Part shown: positions 1 through 11,700 of the stretch, one piece after another
How positions within the stretch are numbered: position 1 is the stretch's first letter
How the letters are laid out: each line of letters starts with the position of its first letter
NCBI GenBank assembly: GCA_949130485.1
Contig: OX422205.1
Coordinates: forward strand, 6,556,235 to 6,620,234
Direction: 5' to 3'
Length of the DNA stretch: 64,000 bases
Source: Agelas oroides
Taxonomy: Eukaryota > Porifera > Demospongiae > Agelasida > Agelasidae
The notes under the pieces: model-generated
Database searches by the model: none
The model's input: the letters and a program-made list of their open reading frames with translations, nothing else
What the model was told of the DNA's origin: nothing
Translations under genes and position numbers: made by a program

Positions 1-58
1 TCAGCAGTTTCCCCAGCCAGATCTCTACATTGCCCTGGGCCATCACTGGCTTCTCAAG

Positions 59-93
<35 letters not shown>

Positions 94-3000
94 TACCATA
101 TGTAAACAATTGTGCATGCTCCAACTGTGCGACCCACCTCAGTCATTTTAGCACATTACATCATAGTGAGTCATACCTCATCATAGTGAGTCATACCTCA
201 TCATAGTGAGTCATACCTCATCATAGTGAGTCATACCTCATCATATTGAGTCATACCTCAATAGTCTCAGGCTCCTTGGAGTGAATGTGGGTGATTCTGT
301 CGTAATCTTTCTCATGGAAGGTGACAGTTTTAATGTTGTCAAACACGCTCAGGAGATGGGATTGGATGGTATGGGAATTTGAAGCTTGTCCAAGGATTTC
401 AAGGAGGGCGGGGTCGGAGACAAAGAAGAAACGGGGGAAGATGAGCCTCTTTTTCTCAAGGTAGCCGGTGAGGGACTTCTGGCAGAGCTCCAGTTGCTCC
501 AGGAGGTGGGGCAGTAGCTGGCCTAGAGTCTCATCCCCCACACAGCACTGCACCACATTGGGTGTCTCGTGAGCTTTCGTCAAAATCTTCACCCACGACT
601 TGTCAATGTTCTGGAAACGTTTTGCTTCCTGCACGGGTGAGAGAGAAGGGAGAGGGGATGAAGGGAGGAGAGAAGGAGGGAGAGAGGTAGCATAGTCAGT
701 TACCTTTGGTAGCTGCTTGGCAATGTCTCCACCAACAAACACAGCCTCCAGGTAGACCCAGAGGTTCTGCACCACCAGCCAGTTCTCTAGAATCTCCGTG
801 GAATTGGTGAGATTACGCACCCATTTTTGGATGTCCTTCTTGAAGGGAGCATTGTACCTGTCAGGGAGTGAGAAGGGAGCAGTGATAAGTGAGTACGCAC
901 AGCCACAGTGCACACCTGCCCACACCTGTTAGACATGAGGGAGCCCAGCACCATGAGAGAGTCCTCCATGAGTGAGACAATCTCCTGCGTCTCCTCTCCC
1001 CTCAGCAGCAGCTCACCACGGGTCTTGAAGCCGGAGAAGGAGAGGTTCTGCACTGCCCAGTCTGCCGCAATCTGTTTCAGCTTAGCCTCAATGTCTCGTT
1101 CCTTGACGGCACTGATGCAGATATCCTGAGAGACGAGAGAGAGTGAAGAAGAGCTAAGTTCAGTTAATTTCTTCCCACACGCACTCACTAGAGCGTCCCC
1201 TACCTCTATGTCTTCCATGTTCTTCAGCAGGGGGGCCTCCATCACATGCCGCAGGAGAAAACCTTCAGACTCCACTTCAAACTTCCACTTGGTGACCTCC
1301 TCGATGCGCTTCCAATGGCGTTCCTTCATGGAACGATCTAACATTCGCTCTAGCAGTGGACAGGTCTCGTTGAAGTCATCAATCTTTGTCTTGAGGTCAT
1401 TGAAGGCCTGCCATTCCTTGAGGGCCTTGGGCAGCTTGCGGCACTTGTTCTGGAAGTCCATCAGCTCATTGTTAATTTTCTCAATGTCGACCTCAGACCA
1501 AGCAATGTCATAGTAGCCATCGATACTGTCCATGACAATGTTGTACAGACCGTACAGCTTCTGCAGCAAGTTGAGCTCCTTGCGTATACGCACAATGTCA
1601 GGGTATGATGTCACTGGCAGACCAAAGAGATCCTCTCCTCCGGAATATGTCTGGTACCGACGCCAAAGCTCATCAAACGTGGTCTGGGAGAGAGACGATA
1701 GAGTATCAAAACTGTAAACAAAAATGAATGTGCGTGCGTGTGTGTGTTTCTTACCTGATAGATGACCAGCCTGTCACTTGCTTCTCGTGGGGGCACTCCC
1801 AACACCATTGGCCCACTCTGCGTATGAGACGGGGGATACATGAGAGCATGTTGACCAGCAGCATCCCACCCTCCTCCACTCTCTCCCACTCTTCCCCACC
1901 CTCCCCCCCACACTGCTGGCACACCCACTCAATGGCATTGTGTCCCTGACTCACCATGCTGTAGCTGCTGATGAAGGAGCCCACTTCCTGCCGGAATGTC
2001 TGCACATTGTCTAGGAGGGTGGACTTGAACTGGGGTTGCACCTGCAGCAGGATGTTCTGCACCTCTGACACCTGGGCACGCAGCTTGAGCCACATGTAGC
2101 GGAGGGTGTCCACCCTCTCCACGTCCTCCTGGGACACGCTGATCTGGTGCTTCTGAAGAAGACTGTAGCACTCCTGCAAGGAAGGGGGGGAGATAAACCC
2201 TCATCAACACAGTCTTGTTCCCATGCAGACTGGGAATGAGACTGTGTCAACACGACACACTTATAGCAGCCTACTAGCAAACATGTATCGTATACTCAAG
2301 ATATGTTTGAGAGTTGATTGCATGCTCACTTCAATGGGCTCGAGAGACATGTCGATGTGAATTTCATTTTCTCTGATCTCCTTCAGCGTAGCCATCACAC
2401 TGCGAATGTCATCCAGGTCGTTTAGTGGCCGGCTTAACTGTCTGCTCCAGTCATCAATTGACTTGAACACCTCCTCCATCACTGTCTGGTACTTGTGGCT
2501 CATGGTCCTCCCGTAGCACACACGCCACGCCTTTGTCTCTGCGCACAGCGCAATCTTCAACTGTTCAGAGCTCAGAGCAATGGCTCCAGCTGGGATGGAG
2601 TCTGGCTCTGTCACTATCACCTCCTCCAGGAGAGCATAGTGCTGCATCTCGGCACGAAACTCGTTCACACCAGGGCCGCTCTCCATGTACTCTGCCATAT
2701 ACTGCTCTCGCTCCACAGCCCAGAGGTCATGGTACTTGTTAAACTGCTTCATCCTCTGCACTACCAGCGTTTTAGTTGAGTTGATGGCCGTCGACAAGAT
2801 GGATACCAACTTTGAAACTTCCTTGTGCTCTGACACAACCCGGAAATAGGTGCGCAGGGCAGAGGCATCAAATTGCACCTTTCTGACCAAGTTTCCTCGG
2901 GATCGAACTTCAGAATGACTCTGAAGAGTCTTGGTCTCCTGTTCGAGCAAAGTGCTGGCGTTGTGCTGTTCTTGTCTCCAGCAGTACACTTGTTTGGCGG

Positions 3001-6000
3001 TGGCAATCATCATCTGCACAGCTCTGTTGAGTCCCTGCTGCACCTCTTCCAGGCTCGGCCTCATGACAATGTTAGGCAGGTCAAGCACCAGGTCAGACTC
3101 AAACAGTGGGTGGCTACTGCGGTGTTCTCCTGACCCGTACATGAGCATGGTGACTGATACCCGCCTTCGAAGGGCCTCCAGGGTCACTCTCATGAGCTGG
3201 ATAAGAGTGTCCATGTTCTGGTGCTCGTATGTTAGGAGGAGATTGTCAGCTTCCTGGTGCAGCTTGCTTCTCCGCTCAATCCTCCGCTGTATTGCCAGAG
3301 CACCTGGGGCTGTCTCATCCTCCGGTGGGTCTAGGACCACCTCCGGCCCAAGCAGTAGATCTATCAGCTCCTGGACGGCTCGTTCTGCCACATGGCTCTT
3401 GGTGTCCAGTGCTGTGCCTGCCTCAGCACACAGTCGGGCTGTGGTAGACGTAAAGTCTGTAATGGTCACTGTGCCAGTGGCTGGCAGGTCACAGAGAGGG
3501 ACCTCCAGCATGTTGGCAAAGATGACTTGGATGCGATGCTCATGGATGCCATTGACTCGATCAACAAGTAGCTCCAGCTCCTCGAGAGCCTTGTACACGC
3601 TGTCCACGAAGGATCTTATGTTGAGGGACGTCCAGCGGAGGAGGGTGAGCCCCGGACTGATGACCTCGTCAACCTTCTCCATGTGAGGACCCATCAGTGT
3701 CACAAACAGCTCAGGGATCTTCTCCCTCACACGAGCATTTTCACTCACCATCAGCTGCAGAGAAAAAAATACACCTGCCATGTGGGAGAAGCCGTTAGAG
3801 AAAGACAACGAAACTAGCTATCAGTCATATGTGGGTAGGGTTGGAAATGTGTACATTACAATGACTAGGTCATCTTCAGCTACCGCCCTCACCTGCAATG
3901 TGTCATAGTGCTCAAGAATGGCTTGCTTTTGAGCAAACACAAGCAGAGCATCAGCGGACACCTCTACACCCATCCCGCTCAACACCTGGGTGTCCCTCAG
4001 AAGTTCCGTGACCTTCTTGTCAAGGTTGACAAGCAGCTCGCCTGTGTTGGAGTTTCGGACCAGCACAGTTGCATTGAGGCTTGACTTCACCTTTGTGATC
4101 TGCTGGGTCCACATCTGCAGGAACACGACCTCGTATTCCACCAGCACCTGGGCCAGACGGTTGTAGCTCTTGATGGCCTTCTTTGTCGCAGGCAGCTGCA
4201 TGAGCTCAGGGATCTTCTGGAATAGCTCCACTGGCCCAGAGATCCTTCGGTACAGCTGCCTTGACCACGCAATTTTGCCAGAGACTGGGGGAAGGTTGCG
4301 TGCCAGGGGAGGGTTGTGCTTGTTCTCGTTGTACTCACTCTGCACGAACTGCATGTCCTTGACAAACCTAGCCACCACCTCAAGGTATTTCCCATGGATA
4401 CTCACCCCAGGAACGTTCAGCCTGCAGATACCATATTAGGACATAGTAAGAATGTGTGCCAGTGATGCACATGGACGTACACATAACACATGTATACAGT
4501 ATCATTGGCGTGGTCAATCTGAACATTCTACCTTTGGAACCGCTGAACCAGCTCCAATGCCTGCATTGTGGTGGGCATCACTGCAAATCTTTCATCTAAC
4601 AGAGCCTGGAGCTGGTCCTGTAGAGAGGAGGGAGATTATTGACTAGCGGGGGGAGTGGTCTGGACTCACTGCTCACAGCAAACGGAAGGTAGGTTAGAAA
4701 CTTGCCTTAATGTCCAGAGCTTGTCTCTTGAACTCCTCAAAGTCTCCATCAAACTCAGTTTTGCGCTGCTCCAGAGGGTTGTACGGTTTCTTCTTCAGGT
4801 TGGAAAGCAGCAGTTGGAAGCGGCTGTGCAGCGTCTCGATGCCCTCAATGTGGGACAGTCCCAGAGCGGAGTAGGTCTCTGCAGTCTCCAGCACTTCACG
4901 CAGCTTGTCCAACCTGCAGGCAGGGTTTGACCAGCACCAAGTGTACAGTGTGCCAAAGTCACCATCCCCCTCACACCCTACACTCCTTTGCCCAGTGTAC
5001 AGTGTCTACACAAGCATCAGTATCAGACACTACAAGTACTTCCATTCCACTCTTGCCCACCCAAACTGACCTTCTGCAAAAGTTGTTGAACTTTCCAAAG
5101 ATGTACATCTCAGAGAAGTCAAAGGGTCTCTCCTCGGGGTGGTTCCTCAGCTTCTCCTTGGTGCGCTGGAAGCACTGCTGGTACTCCTGATTCAGTCGCA
5201 CACAGTCTCCCAGCTTCTTCAGTACCACGGCAGAGTCCTGGTCCCACACCTTGTAGTACCCACTGTCTGTGATGTGCGCCCTGCATGCCGTGATCATCTG
5301 ATTGGTCACCTTCACAAACAGTGCCGTCATTCGCTCTGAAGAGTTGTAGTAGCGGGAGTAACTGTTGATCATGCGGATGGCATTGATCAGGCCAGGGATG
5401 GCATCAAGCATAGTGATCTGCAGAGAAAGGGGAGGCGGTAACCTATGGCTGCACAGGCTCAGGAGGGGCACCAGTGACCCACCGGGTTGCACTTGTACAG
5501 AGGCTCGCAGTATTTCTCCAGAGTGTACAGAAACTTCACATTGTCCTTAGCCTCGTTTGTGAAGTCTGTGATGGTCATGTCCTGTTCCTTCCATGCCTGG
5601 GAGGAAAGATACCTCAGTAACACCTGCAGGGGAGCAAGTGTGTGCGCACTGGCACATGCAACTGAACCTGGAGCACTTTGGACTTGGAGGCCACCAGAAC
5701 ATTGATGACCATCCTGCACTGGGGGCTCTTCACGCAGGTGGTGAGGGAGTCAAACTTGGCCATCCTCTTCTTCCAGTACTCCAGCTCTGCCCTTGGACCA
5801 ACATTGTCTGCCTCCTTGCGCATCTGCTCAGACTGTGTCAGGATCTACCACAGAGTAGGGAACAGTGAGGAGAGGGAGGAACAGGAAGAAACGAGGTGGT
5901 ACCTGCTCTATCTCATTGCACCACATCTGTGTGCAGGCCTCAGCAGCCTCCACCAGCTCAGGGTTGCTGGCTGCTACAAGGATCTCTGAGGGGGAGGAGA

Positions 6001-7464
6001 GGGCTGCCAGCTGGGGATGCCTGCAGGGAGACAACTTCACTGCATCTGCAATGCTTGCTCGTGCATTGGCCAGCACTGAAACAAAGGATGATATCTTGGC
6101 AAGGAAGGCGTGCTTCGCTGCTTGCCCCTGAGGGCCCTTTAGTTCTCCCCACTTCTCAGACTGGGTCAGCGCTGGGATGAAAATGTCTCCCAGAAGTCGT
6201 TCAATTGCTCCAAGCAGGCCCTCTCCATTTGATTCCAGTGTGCCAAAGTACACTTCCTGCAAAGAGTCAAACCAACCAATCAAAATTGTTCGTATGCTGC
6301 ACAATTGTTGCATACGCTTACCAAATGTATGTTAGCCATGGTGATGGGTTTCTGGACATTGAACCGGAGAAAGAACAGACAGGTGCCAGTAAACTCATCC
6401 TGGGTGCCGTCTGTGATCCACAACCTCCGACCACCAGCATTGTACGCTGAGCTCTTGCCCTTGTCTGTGGAGAAAGAATACTAAAATTTTCCTCTCAAGC
6501 ATGACACCGATTATGGAGCCATATGCTGATTAGCTTCACATAAGTTGTTGTCTGTTTTTCATTTACCATTTTTTCCCTCCTCCCCCTCCAGGGGACGCTG
6601 GTAGTAGAACAGCAGAGCAGGCCTTCCTCCAGGAGCAAAGAAAGAGTCAAATTCCTTCAGCTGTAGGAGACATACGGCACTGTCTAGCTACAGGAGAGAC
6701 TCAACCAGTCAACACCACCAAGGACAGGTGGTACTGCACTAATCAAGTTGTCACCTAATGATTAACACTTCTAAAACAAGTGACGGCCCCTCCCCTCTCA
6801 TGACAGCCCACCTGCTCCCCATCAAGCATAAACTCTTCAGCATCCTCCATGCTCATCTCCAGCCGGTCAGCCACCGTGGAAAGCACATACTCATGTCTCC
6901 CGTCCATTGATGCACGACGTGCCTCCCTCTCTTCCCGCAGCTTCATCTGAGAAACAATCAATCCAACAGATCAACCAACACCCATGGCAGACCACCATGT
7001 GCTAATATGCAGAACTATGTAGATACAGGTGTCAATGTCACTATTCACACAGTACAGTGCTACATGTGTGTGCAACGAGTATCTTCATTCCCCCCCACAT
7101 ATACTACAGCAAAACTGTAAGTGTAAAAATATCAACACATTCAGTAGCCATCGTCCCAGTCCTTGTCAAGTGAGTAATGAGCTTCTAGATCCTCCAAGGT
7201 ATACAAGAAACACCCTCCTACCAAGGGCTGTGGTCTAGTTGCATTCTTGCAGGTGACTTAAAAACTGATTGATTGTATCTGTGGTAGGCTGCATGCAGAG
7301 ATATTCAACTACCCAGCGCCCGGTGGAAGTTGCCAACGCACCTGCTGTTCCCGGAGACTCTCTGTCGCCAGGTTTTGGACCCGTCCCCTCCTGGCAGCCA
7401 CGCTCTTCCGAGTGTGGCGCCGCACGGCTGAAGGGATACGCGGCGTGGGCTTTGCCTCGGCCAT
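1..7464 (-). CDS. DNAH5/DNAH8: Outer-arm axonemal dynein heavy chain, DNAH5/DNAH8 type (5' part, runs off left edge)
   Basis: Motor subunit of the ciliary outer dynein arm; the window holds the N-terminal tail and start of the linker, not the AAA+ ring. Start ATG is at 7464 (exon 7342-7464, Arg-rich), then exon 6812-6946, both in phase 0. Recognisable segments in order: ALLFYYQ (about 6610), the DHC_N1 tail with [21 protein letters not shown] (about 5500-5560), [12 protein letters not shown] (about 5100), [16 protein letters not shown] (about 4290), [20 protein letters not shown] (about 3620), [19 protein letters not shown] (about 1480), then DHC_N2 with [20 protein letters not shown] (about 750) and [20 protein letters not shown] (about 400). 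These blocks follow human DNAH5 and DNAH8 in order; I cannot separate the two paralogs. The gene is split by many short introns. It continues left of base 1 (next codons resemble [10 protein letters not shown]). Head to head with the superoxide dismutase gene. Confidence 0.95.
60..92. repeat. (GT)n microsatellite in dynein intron
   Basis: About 16 GT dinucleotides in the intron downstream of the dynein exon that ends near 262. No other function seen. Confidence 0.9.
160..262. repeat. 20-bp tandem repeat carrying the dynein splice donor
   Basis: Five copies of a 20-bp unit (tcatagtgagtcatacctca on the + strand). On the minus strand each copy contains the sequence GAG-GTATGA, which is the exon end plus splice donor of the dynein exon ending in PETIE. 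Only the copy next to the exon is expected to be used, because reading on meets TGA at once. Confidence 0.85.
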
Positions 7465-7600
7465 TGATCAGATCTACACACCAAGTAGATGACCGCCAGT
7501 ATCGTTCATCGTTGTTTACGTGTTCGTGTCGGTGTGCAGAAAAGGGGCGGGGCTGATTAACTTTCTCCGGATATTGTCGTAAACTAAAGCCGCACGTGGA
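7465..7600. promoter_or_regulatory. Divergent intergenic region, dynein / superoxide dismutase
   Basis: Only 136 bp separate the two divergent start codons, so both 5' UTRs and promoters must lie here. No TATA box is obvious. The bidirectional promoter role is inferred from gene arrangement. Confidence 0.55.
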
Positions 7601-8506
7601 ATGATGGCGCTGCCGATCGTCGCTGTACCACTGTGTGTGTGCCTCGCTGCTATAGCAGGGGCACAGCGGGACGCGTACGAGTTGGTAGTCCAGTCTACGC
7701 AGGAGTATCCCCTTCCAGAGTTGCCCTACGCGTACGATGGTCTGGAGCCGTTCCTGGATGCGGCCACGCTGCGCGTGCACCACCAAGGACACCACAAGGC
7801 TTACACGAACAAGATGAACCTGGCACTGAAGGAGTGGAGGGAACACGTGAGCAGAAGCATGTCATTGGGTCAAGGGGGCGGGGCTCATTTTGCTTTCCAT
7901 CTTGCCAGGAACCCGACTCGCCACTGGCACAAGGCTCCATTGCTGAGATCCTGTGGCGTATTTCAGAGGTGCCTTCCAGATGGCAGACTCGCCTCCGAAA
8001 CAATGGTGGAGGGTATCTTAACCACATTCTCTATTGGTGCACCATGTGCCGAGACGCTCAGCCTGAACCAGAGGGGGAGCTGAGGGAGGCCATTGAACAG
8101 CAGTTTAGTAACTTCTCCAATTTTCAGACTGAGTTCTCTCAGGAGGCAGCCGGGCTGTTTGGGTCAGGGTATGTGTGGCTGTGTGAAGCAGACATGTCTC
8201 CACCAGAATTGAAGATTGTCAGCACTCAGAACCAGGTGTGGTGGCATAGGCCTGGCACCTCAGGAGAGAGAAACTTAATCATCACACTCCCTTTCTCCCC
8301 TCCCCTTCCAGGACTGTCCTCTCTCAGACAGGCTGCATCCACTGTTGGTCTTGGACGTGTGGGAACATGCCTACTATCTGAAGCACCAGAACAAGCGGGC
8401 AGCCTACATCAAGGCATGGTGGGAGGTGGTCTGCTGGGAGCAGGTAGCAGCCCTCCGCCAGTTTTGGAGAGAACAGAGACACAACACAAGACACTCAGAA
8501 CTCTAG
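7601..8506 (+). CDS. Secreted Fe/Mn-type superoxide dismutase
   Basis: Converts superoxide to O2 and H2O2. Three exons (7601-7846, 7909-8235, 8312-8506) join in phase 0 to 255 codons. The first 22 residues form a hydrophobic signal peptide ([14 protein letters not shown]) rather than a mitochondrial presequence, so export is predicted. Family motifs: [25 protein letters not shown] (first His ligand and gateway Tyr), [11 protein letters not shown] (second His), TQNQDCPL (second-sphere Gln position), [14 protein letters not shown] (Asp and third His). All four metal ligands are present. Differences from typical Mn-SOD: GGY instead of GGH before the second ligand, and SGYVWLC where SGWAWL is usual. 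Length is close to the family norm of about 200 plus the leader. Metal choice (Fe or Mn) cannot be read from the sequence. Convergent with the next gene. Confidence 0.9.
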
Positions 8507-8661
8507 TCACGAATGAAGAAATGCACAGAAATGGTTGAACCTGCACCTTGGCGTAACTGAGTTTGGCATTTGCCACCAAATTCTCAATAGGTAATTATGA
8601 TCCGTATCATGATAGTTACACCTCATGCCATGCCTTTAAATTTTGCATCATAGTTTGAATG

Positions 8662-8667
8662 AATAAA
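8662..8667 (+). terminator. AATAAA poly(A) signal of the superoxide dismutase gene
   Basis: Canonical AATAAA about 155 bp after the stop codon, before the convergent gene's stop at 8747. Confidence 0.5.
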
Positions 8668-8746
8668 TTATATACCTGCATGTGATAACATTAAAAACAC
8701 ACAGAAAATAGAGGCCTCTGAAGTCGGAATAAATAAATACACAATG

Positions 8747-11700
8747 CTATTCATGTCTTCTCCCTAGTCGGTAGCATTTGGAGCACAAGGACTTCTCAGA
8801 GAAACACACCCTATGAGGGGATGGGGGGGAGGGGAACAGAGAGACTGTTAGCCATACTGACCAGTAGCTCACACAGCCGGCGGTAGTCTCGTCCCCAGAC
8901 CTCATCCAGTGCGTATATCACTTCCAGTATATCATGGGATCGGAAACTGCACACACAATACTGAAAACAATCTGCACGGGGGGTTGGTTTTGGGGTCTGG
9001 GGCTGAGACAAAGCCAGTGGTTGCCAACGTGGTATGCCTTACTTGTGATAGACAGTGGTGCAACATTTGCAGATACTGACGTGTCGGTCAAAAGGAAACA
9101 ACACTTCCTCAGAAGCACACACCTCACAGAAATATCCCTTCCCAGAGCAGACCTGGGAGGCAACATGAGGCGGAAGGGAGGAAGCAATAGAGTGGTTAAG
9201 ACGGTGCTCTACTCTCTGCTCAAGCAGAAGACTCACAGGGCAGTCCTGGCGAATGTGTTGTGCGAAGATCTCGTGAATCTCTTGCAGTTCTGGTAGCAGC
9301 CTGCCGGTGTGGAGTGCTTCCAGCTCCGACAGGGAAAACAAGCAAGAATCCTCCTTAAAATGGGGGAAGGGATCCAGCTAAGAGGAGGTGAGGGAGGGAG
9401 GGAGGGAGGGAGGTGGAGGTGAGGGAGGAGAGTGGAGGTGAGGGAGGGAGGGAGGGAGGGAGGAGAATGGAGGTGAGGAAGGGAGGTGAGTGGAGGTGAG
9501 GGAGGGAGGATGGGGGTTAAGATGAGTACCTTCTGCAGAAGACGTGCCTCTAGGGCTGCCTTGCACTGCACAAAGTACTTTTTCATGTACAGTATGTTCT
9601 GTCGGAGAGCCTGCAGAACATTGGAAAGAGCTGCATCATACCAGATATGTACACTGTGCAGTGGCGACCTCTGACCTCTACGGTGACTAGGTCCTGGACA
9701 TAAGTATAGAGCAGGGGATTGGCCTCCTGCACTCGCAGCAGGGGGCGGGAGAATAGCCGACCCAGGAGATCAGAACACTGGCAGCACACCTGGGAGGGTT
9801 ACGTAATGTTGTACGCTGTTACAACTATGTGCACATGTGAGTCCATGTGTGTATGTGTGTGCATGTGTGCATGGATGTGTGTACATGTGTGCATGTGTGT
9901 GTAATTGTACCGTTCTAGGTGTAAAGTCCCAGTTGTGAAGGACCCTGGCTGGAATGATGGCTTGGTCCCTCTTGTGGCAGGCGGGACAGTAGTACAGACC
10001 CGAGTAGTCACACACACGTGCCTCTACATGTATCTGCTGCTTGTTCAAGGCACGGTTGCAACGTGCACAGCGAAAGTGTTGGTGGGTCAATCCCTTTTCT
10101 GGACATATTTCCGTCATGTAACTAACCTCCTGCCAACAGATCATCAAATGATCAACAGCTCAGGGTCACATGATCACACACAAAGGGTCACATGATCACA
10201 CACAGACGGTCACATGATCACACACAAAGGGTCACATGATCATCACACAGAGTGTCACATGATCACACACAGACGGTCACATGATCACACACAAAGGGTC
10301 ACATGATCATCACACAGAGTGTCACATGATCACACACAAAGGGTTACATGATCATCACACAAAATGTGCCTTTACCTTGCTACCAATACACATGCGTGAG
10401 ACTCCAGCCAGGCAGGACTTGTGGCAGGGACCATGACAAACTGCGATAAAATGACAGGCTTTGTGAATTGATGGCAATCACCCAGCATCCACACAAATAA
10501 CAAACACTTGGAGTCTCATCACTTGTTTAGAGTTTGGCTCAACTGCTATCCCAAACCATCTCACCTTTACACAGGTACCAAGTTCTTATGAGTCCAGTGA
10601 CCCTTTTCCCGCATCCCTCACACATCATCCCGAGCAGTACCCTCGACTGAGGGGGCTGCCGGACAAACTGATGGCCACAGATCTCTTCATGTGACTCGAT
10701 GACTTCATTCTGGTAGTGTGAGAATGAGTGAAGTAGTATAGCACACATTCCTCACCCTCTGTTCCCTCTCCTCACTCCATCTCTCTCTCTCTCTCTCACC
10801 TCCTTCATTTTCTGCAGCCTGAGTTGCAGTTGCACAATCTTCTTCCTCAGGTTGTCGCGGTCACACTCCTTTGGACAGGATGCCAGCTCATCCTTGAGAC
10901 GTTGGATGATTGTGCCATGATCTGCTATGCTCAACTGGAGGGGACACACCCACACACACAATGAGTATCATGGGGAGGGGACACACCCACACACAATGAG
11001 TATCATGGGGAGGGGACACACCCACACACAATGAGTATCATGGGGAGGGGACACACCCACACACAATGAGTATCATGGGGAGGGGACACACCCACACCAA
11101 TGAGTATCATGGGGAGGGGACACACCCACACACAATGAATATCATGGGGAGGGGGCACACACAAAGGTAGGTACGATGTATATAGAAACAGGTGTGGTGC
11201 ACAGTGGTGAGCTGAGGAGTGCTTACCTCTGGTGGGAAGTGATCTTCTTGTAACTGTAAACGAGAGGGGTTCGTTTCTGGAAAGAGGGCATGGTCCAGGG
11301 TGGCCTCCAGGGAGTATGACAGAGCAAGACTGCTGCTACGTGATGTTGTGTCTGGAGCAAAGTTAGAGAGATATTCGTCCTCCAGCAGTTTTCTGTCACG
11401 AGGCAGACCTCTGTCTCCTAGCAAACTGTCATCCTCCCATAAACCTCTATCTCCCAGCAGACCTTTGTCTCTTGTCAAACCTTCAGGTAGACCACCATCT
11501 CCCGGCAGACTTGTGTCTCCAGGCAAACTACCATCTCCCAGCAGACCTGTGTCTCCAGGTGGACTACCATCTTTCAGCAGACTGTCATTGTAGTGCAGAC
11601 CTCTGTCTCCTGAAAGATCACCACCTCCCAGCGGATCATCCCCAAGATCACCACCTCCCAGCGGATCCTCTCCAAGATCACCACCTCCCAGTGGATCATC

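Noticed and set aside
7235..7846. 203-codon minus-strand frame overlapping the superoxide dismutase exon
   Set aside because: Antisense to a well-supported exon, and in another frame than the dynein first exon at 7342-7464.
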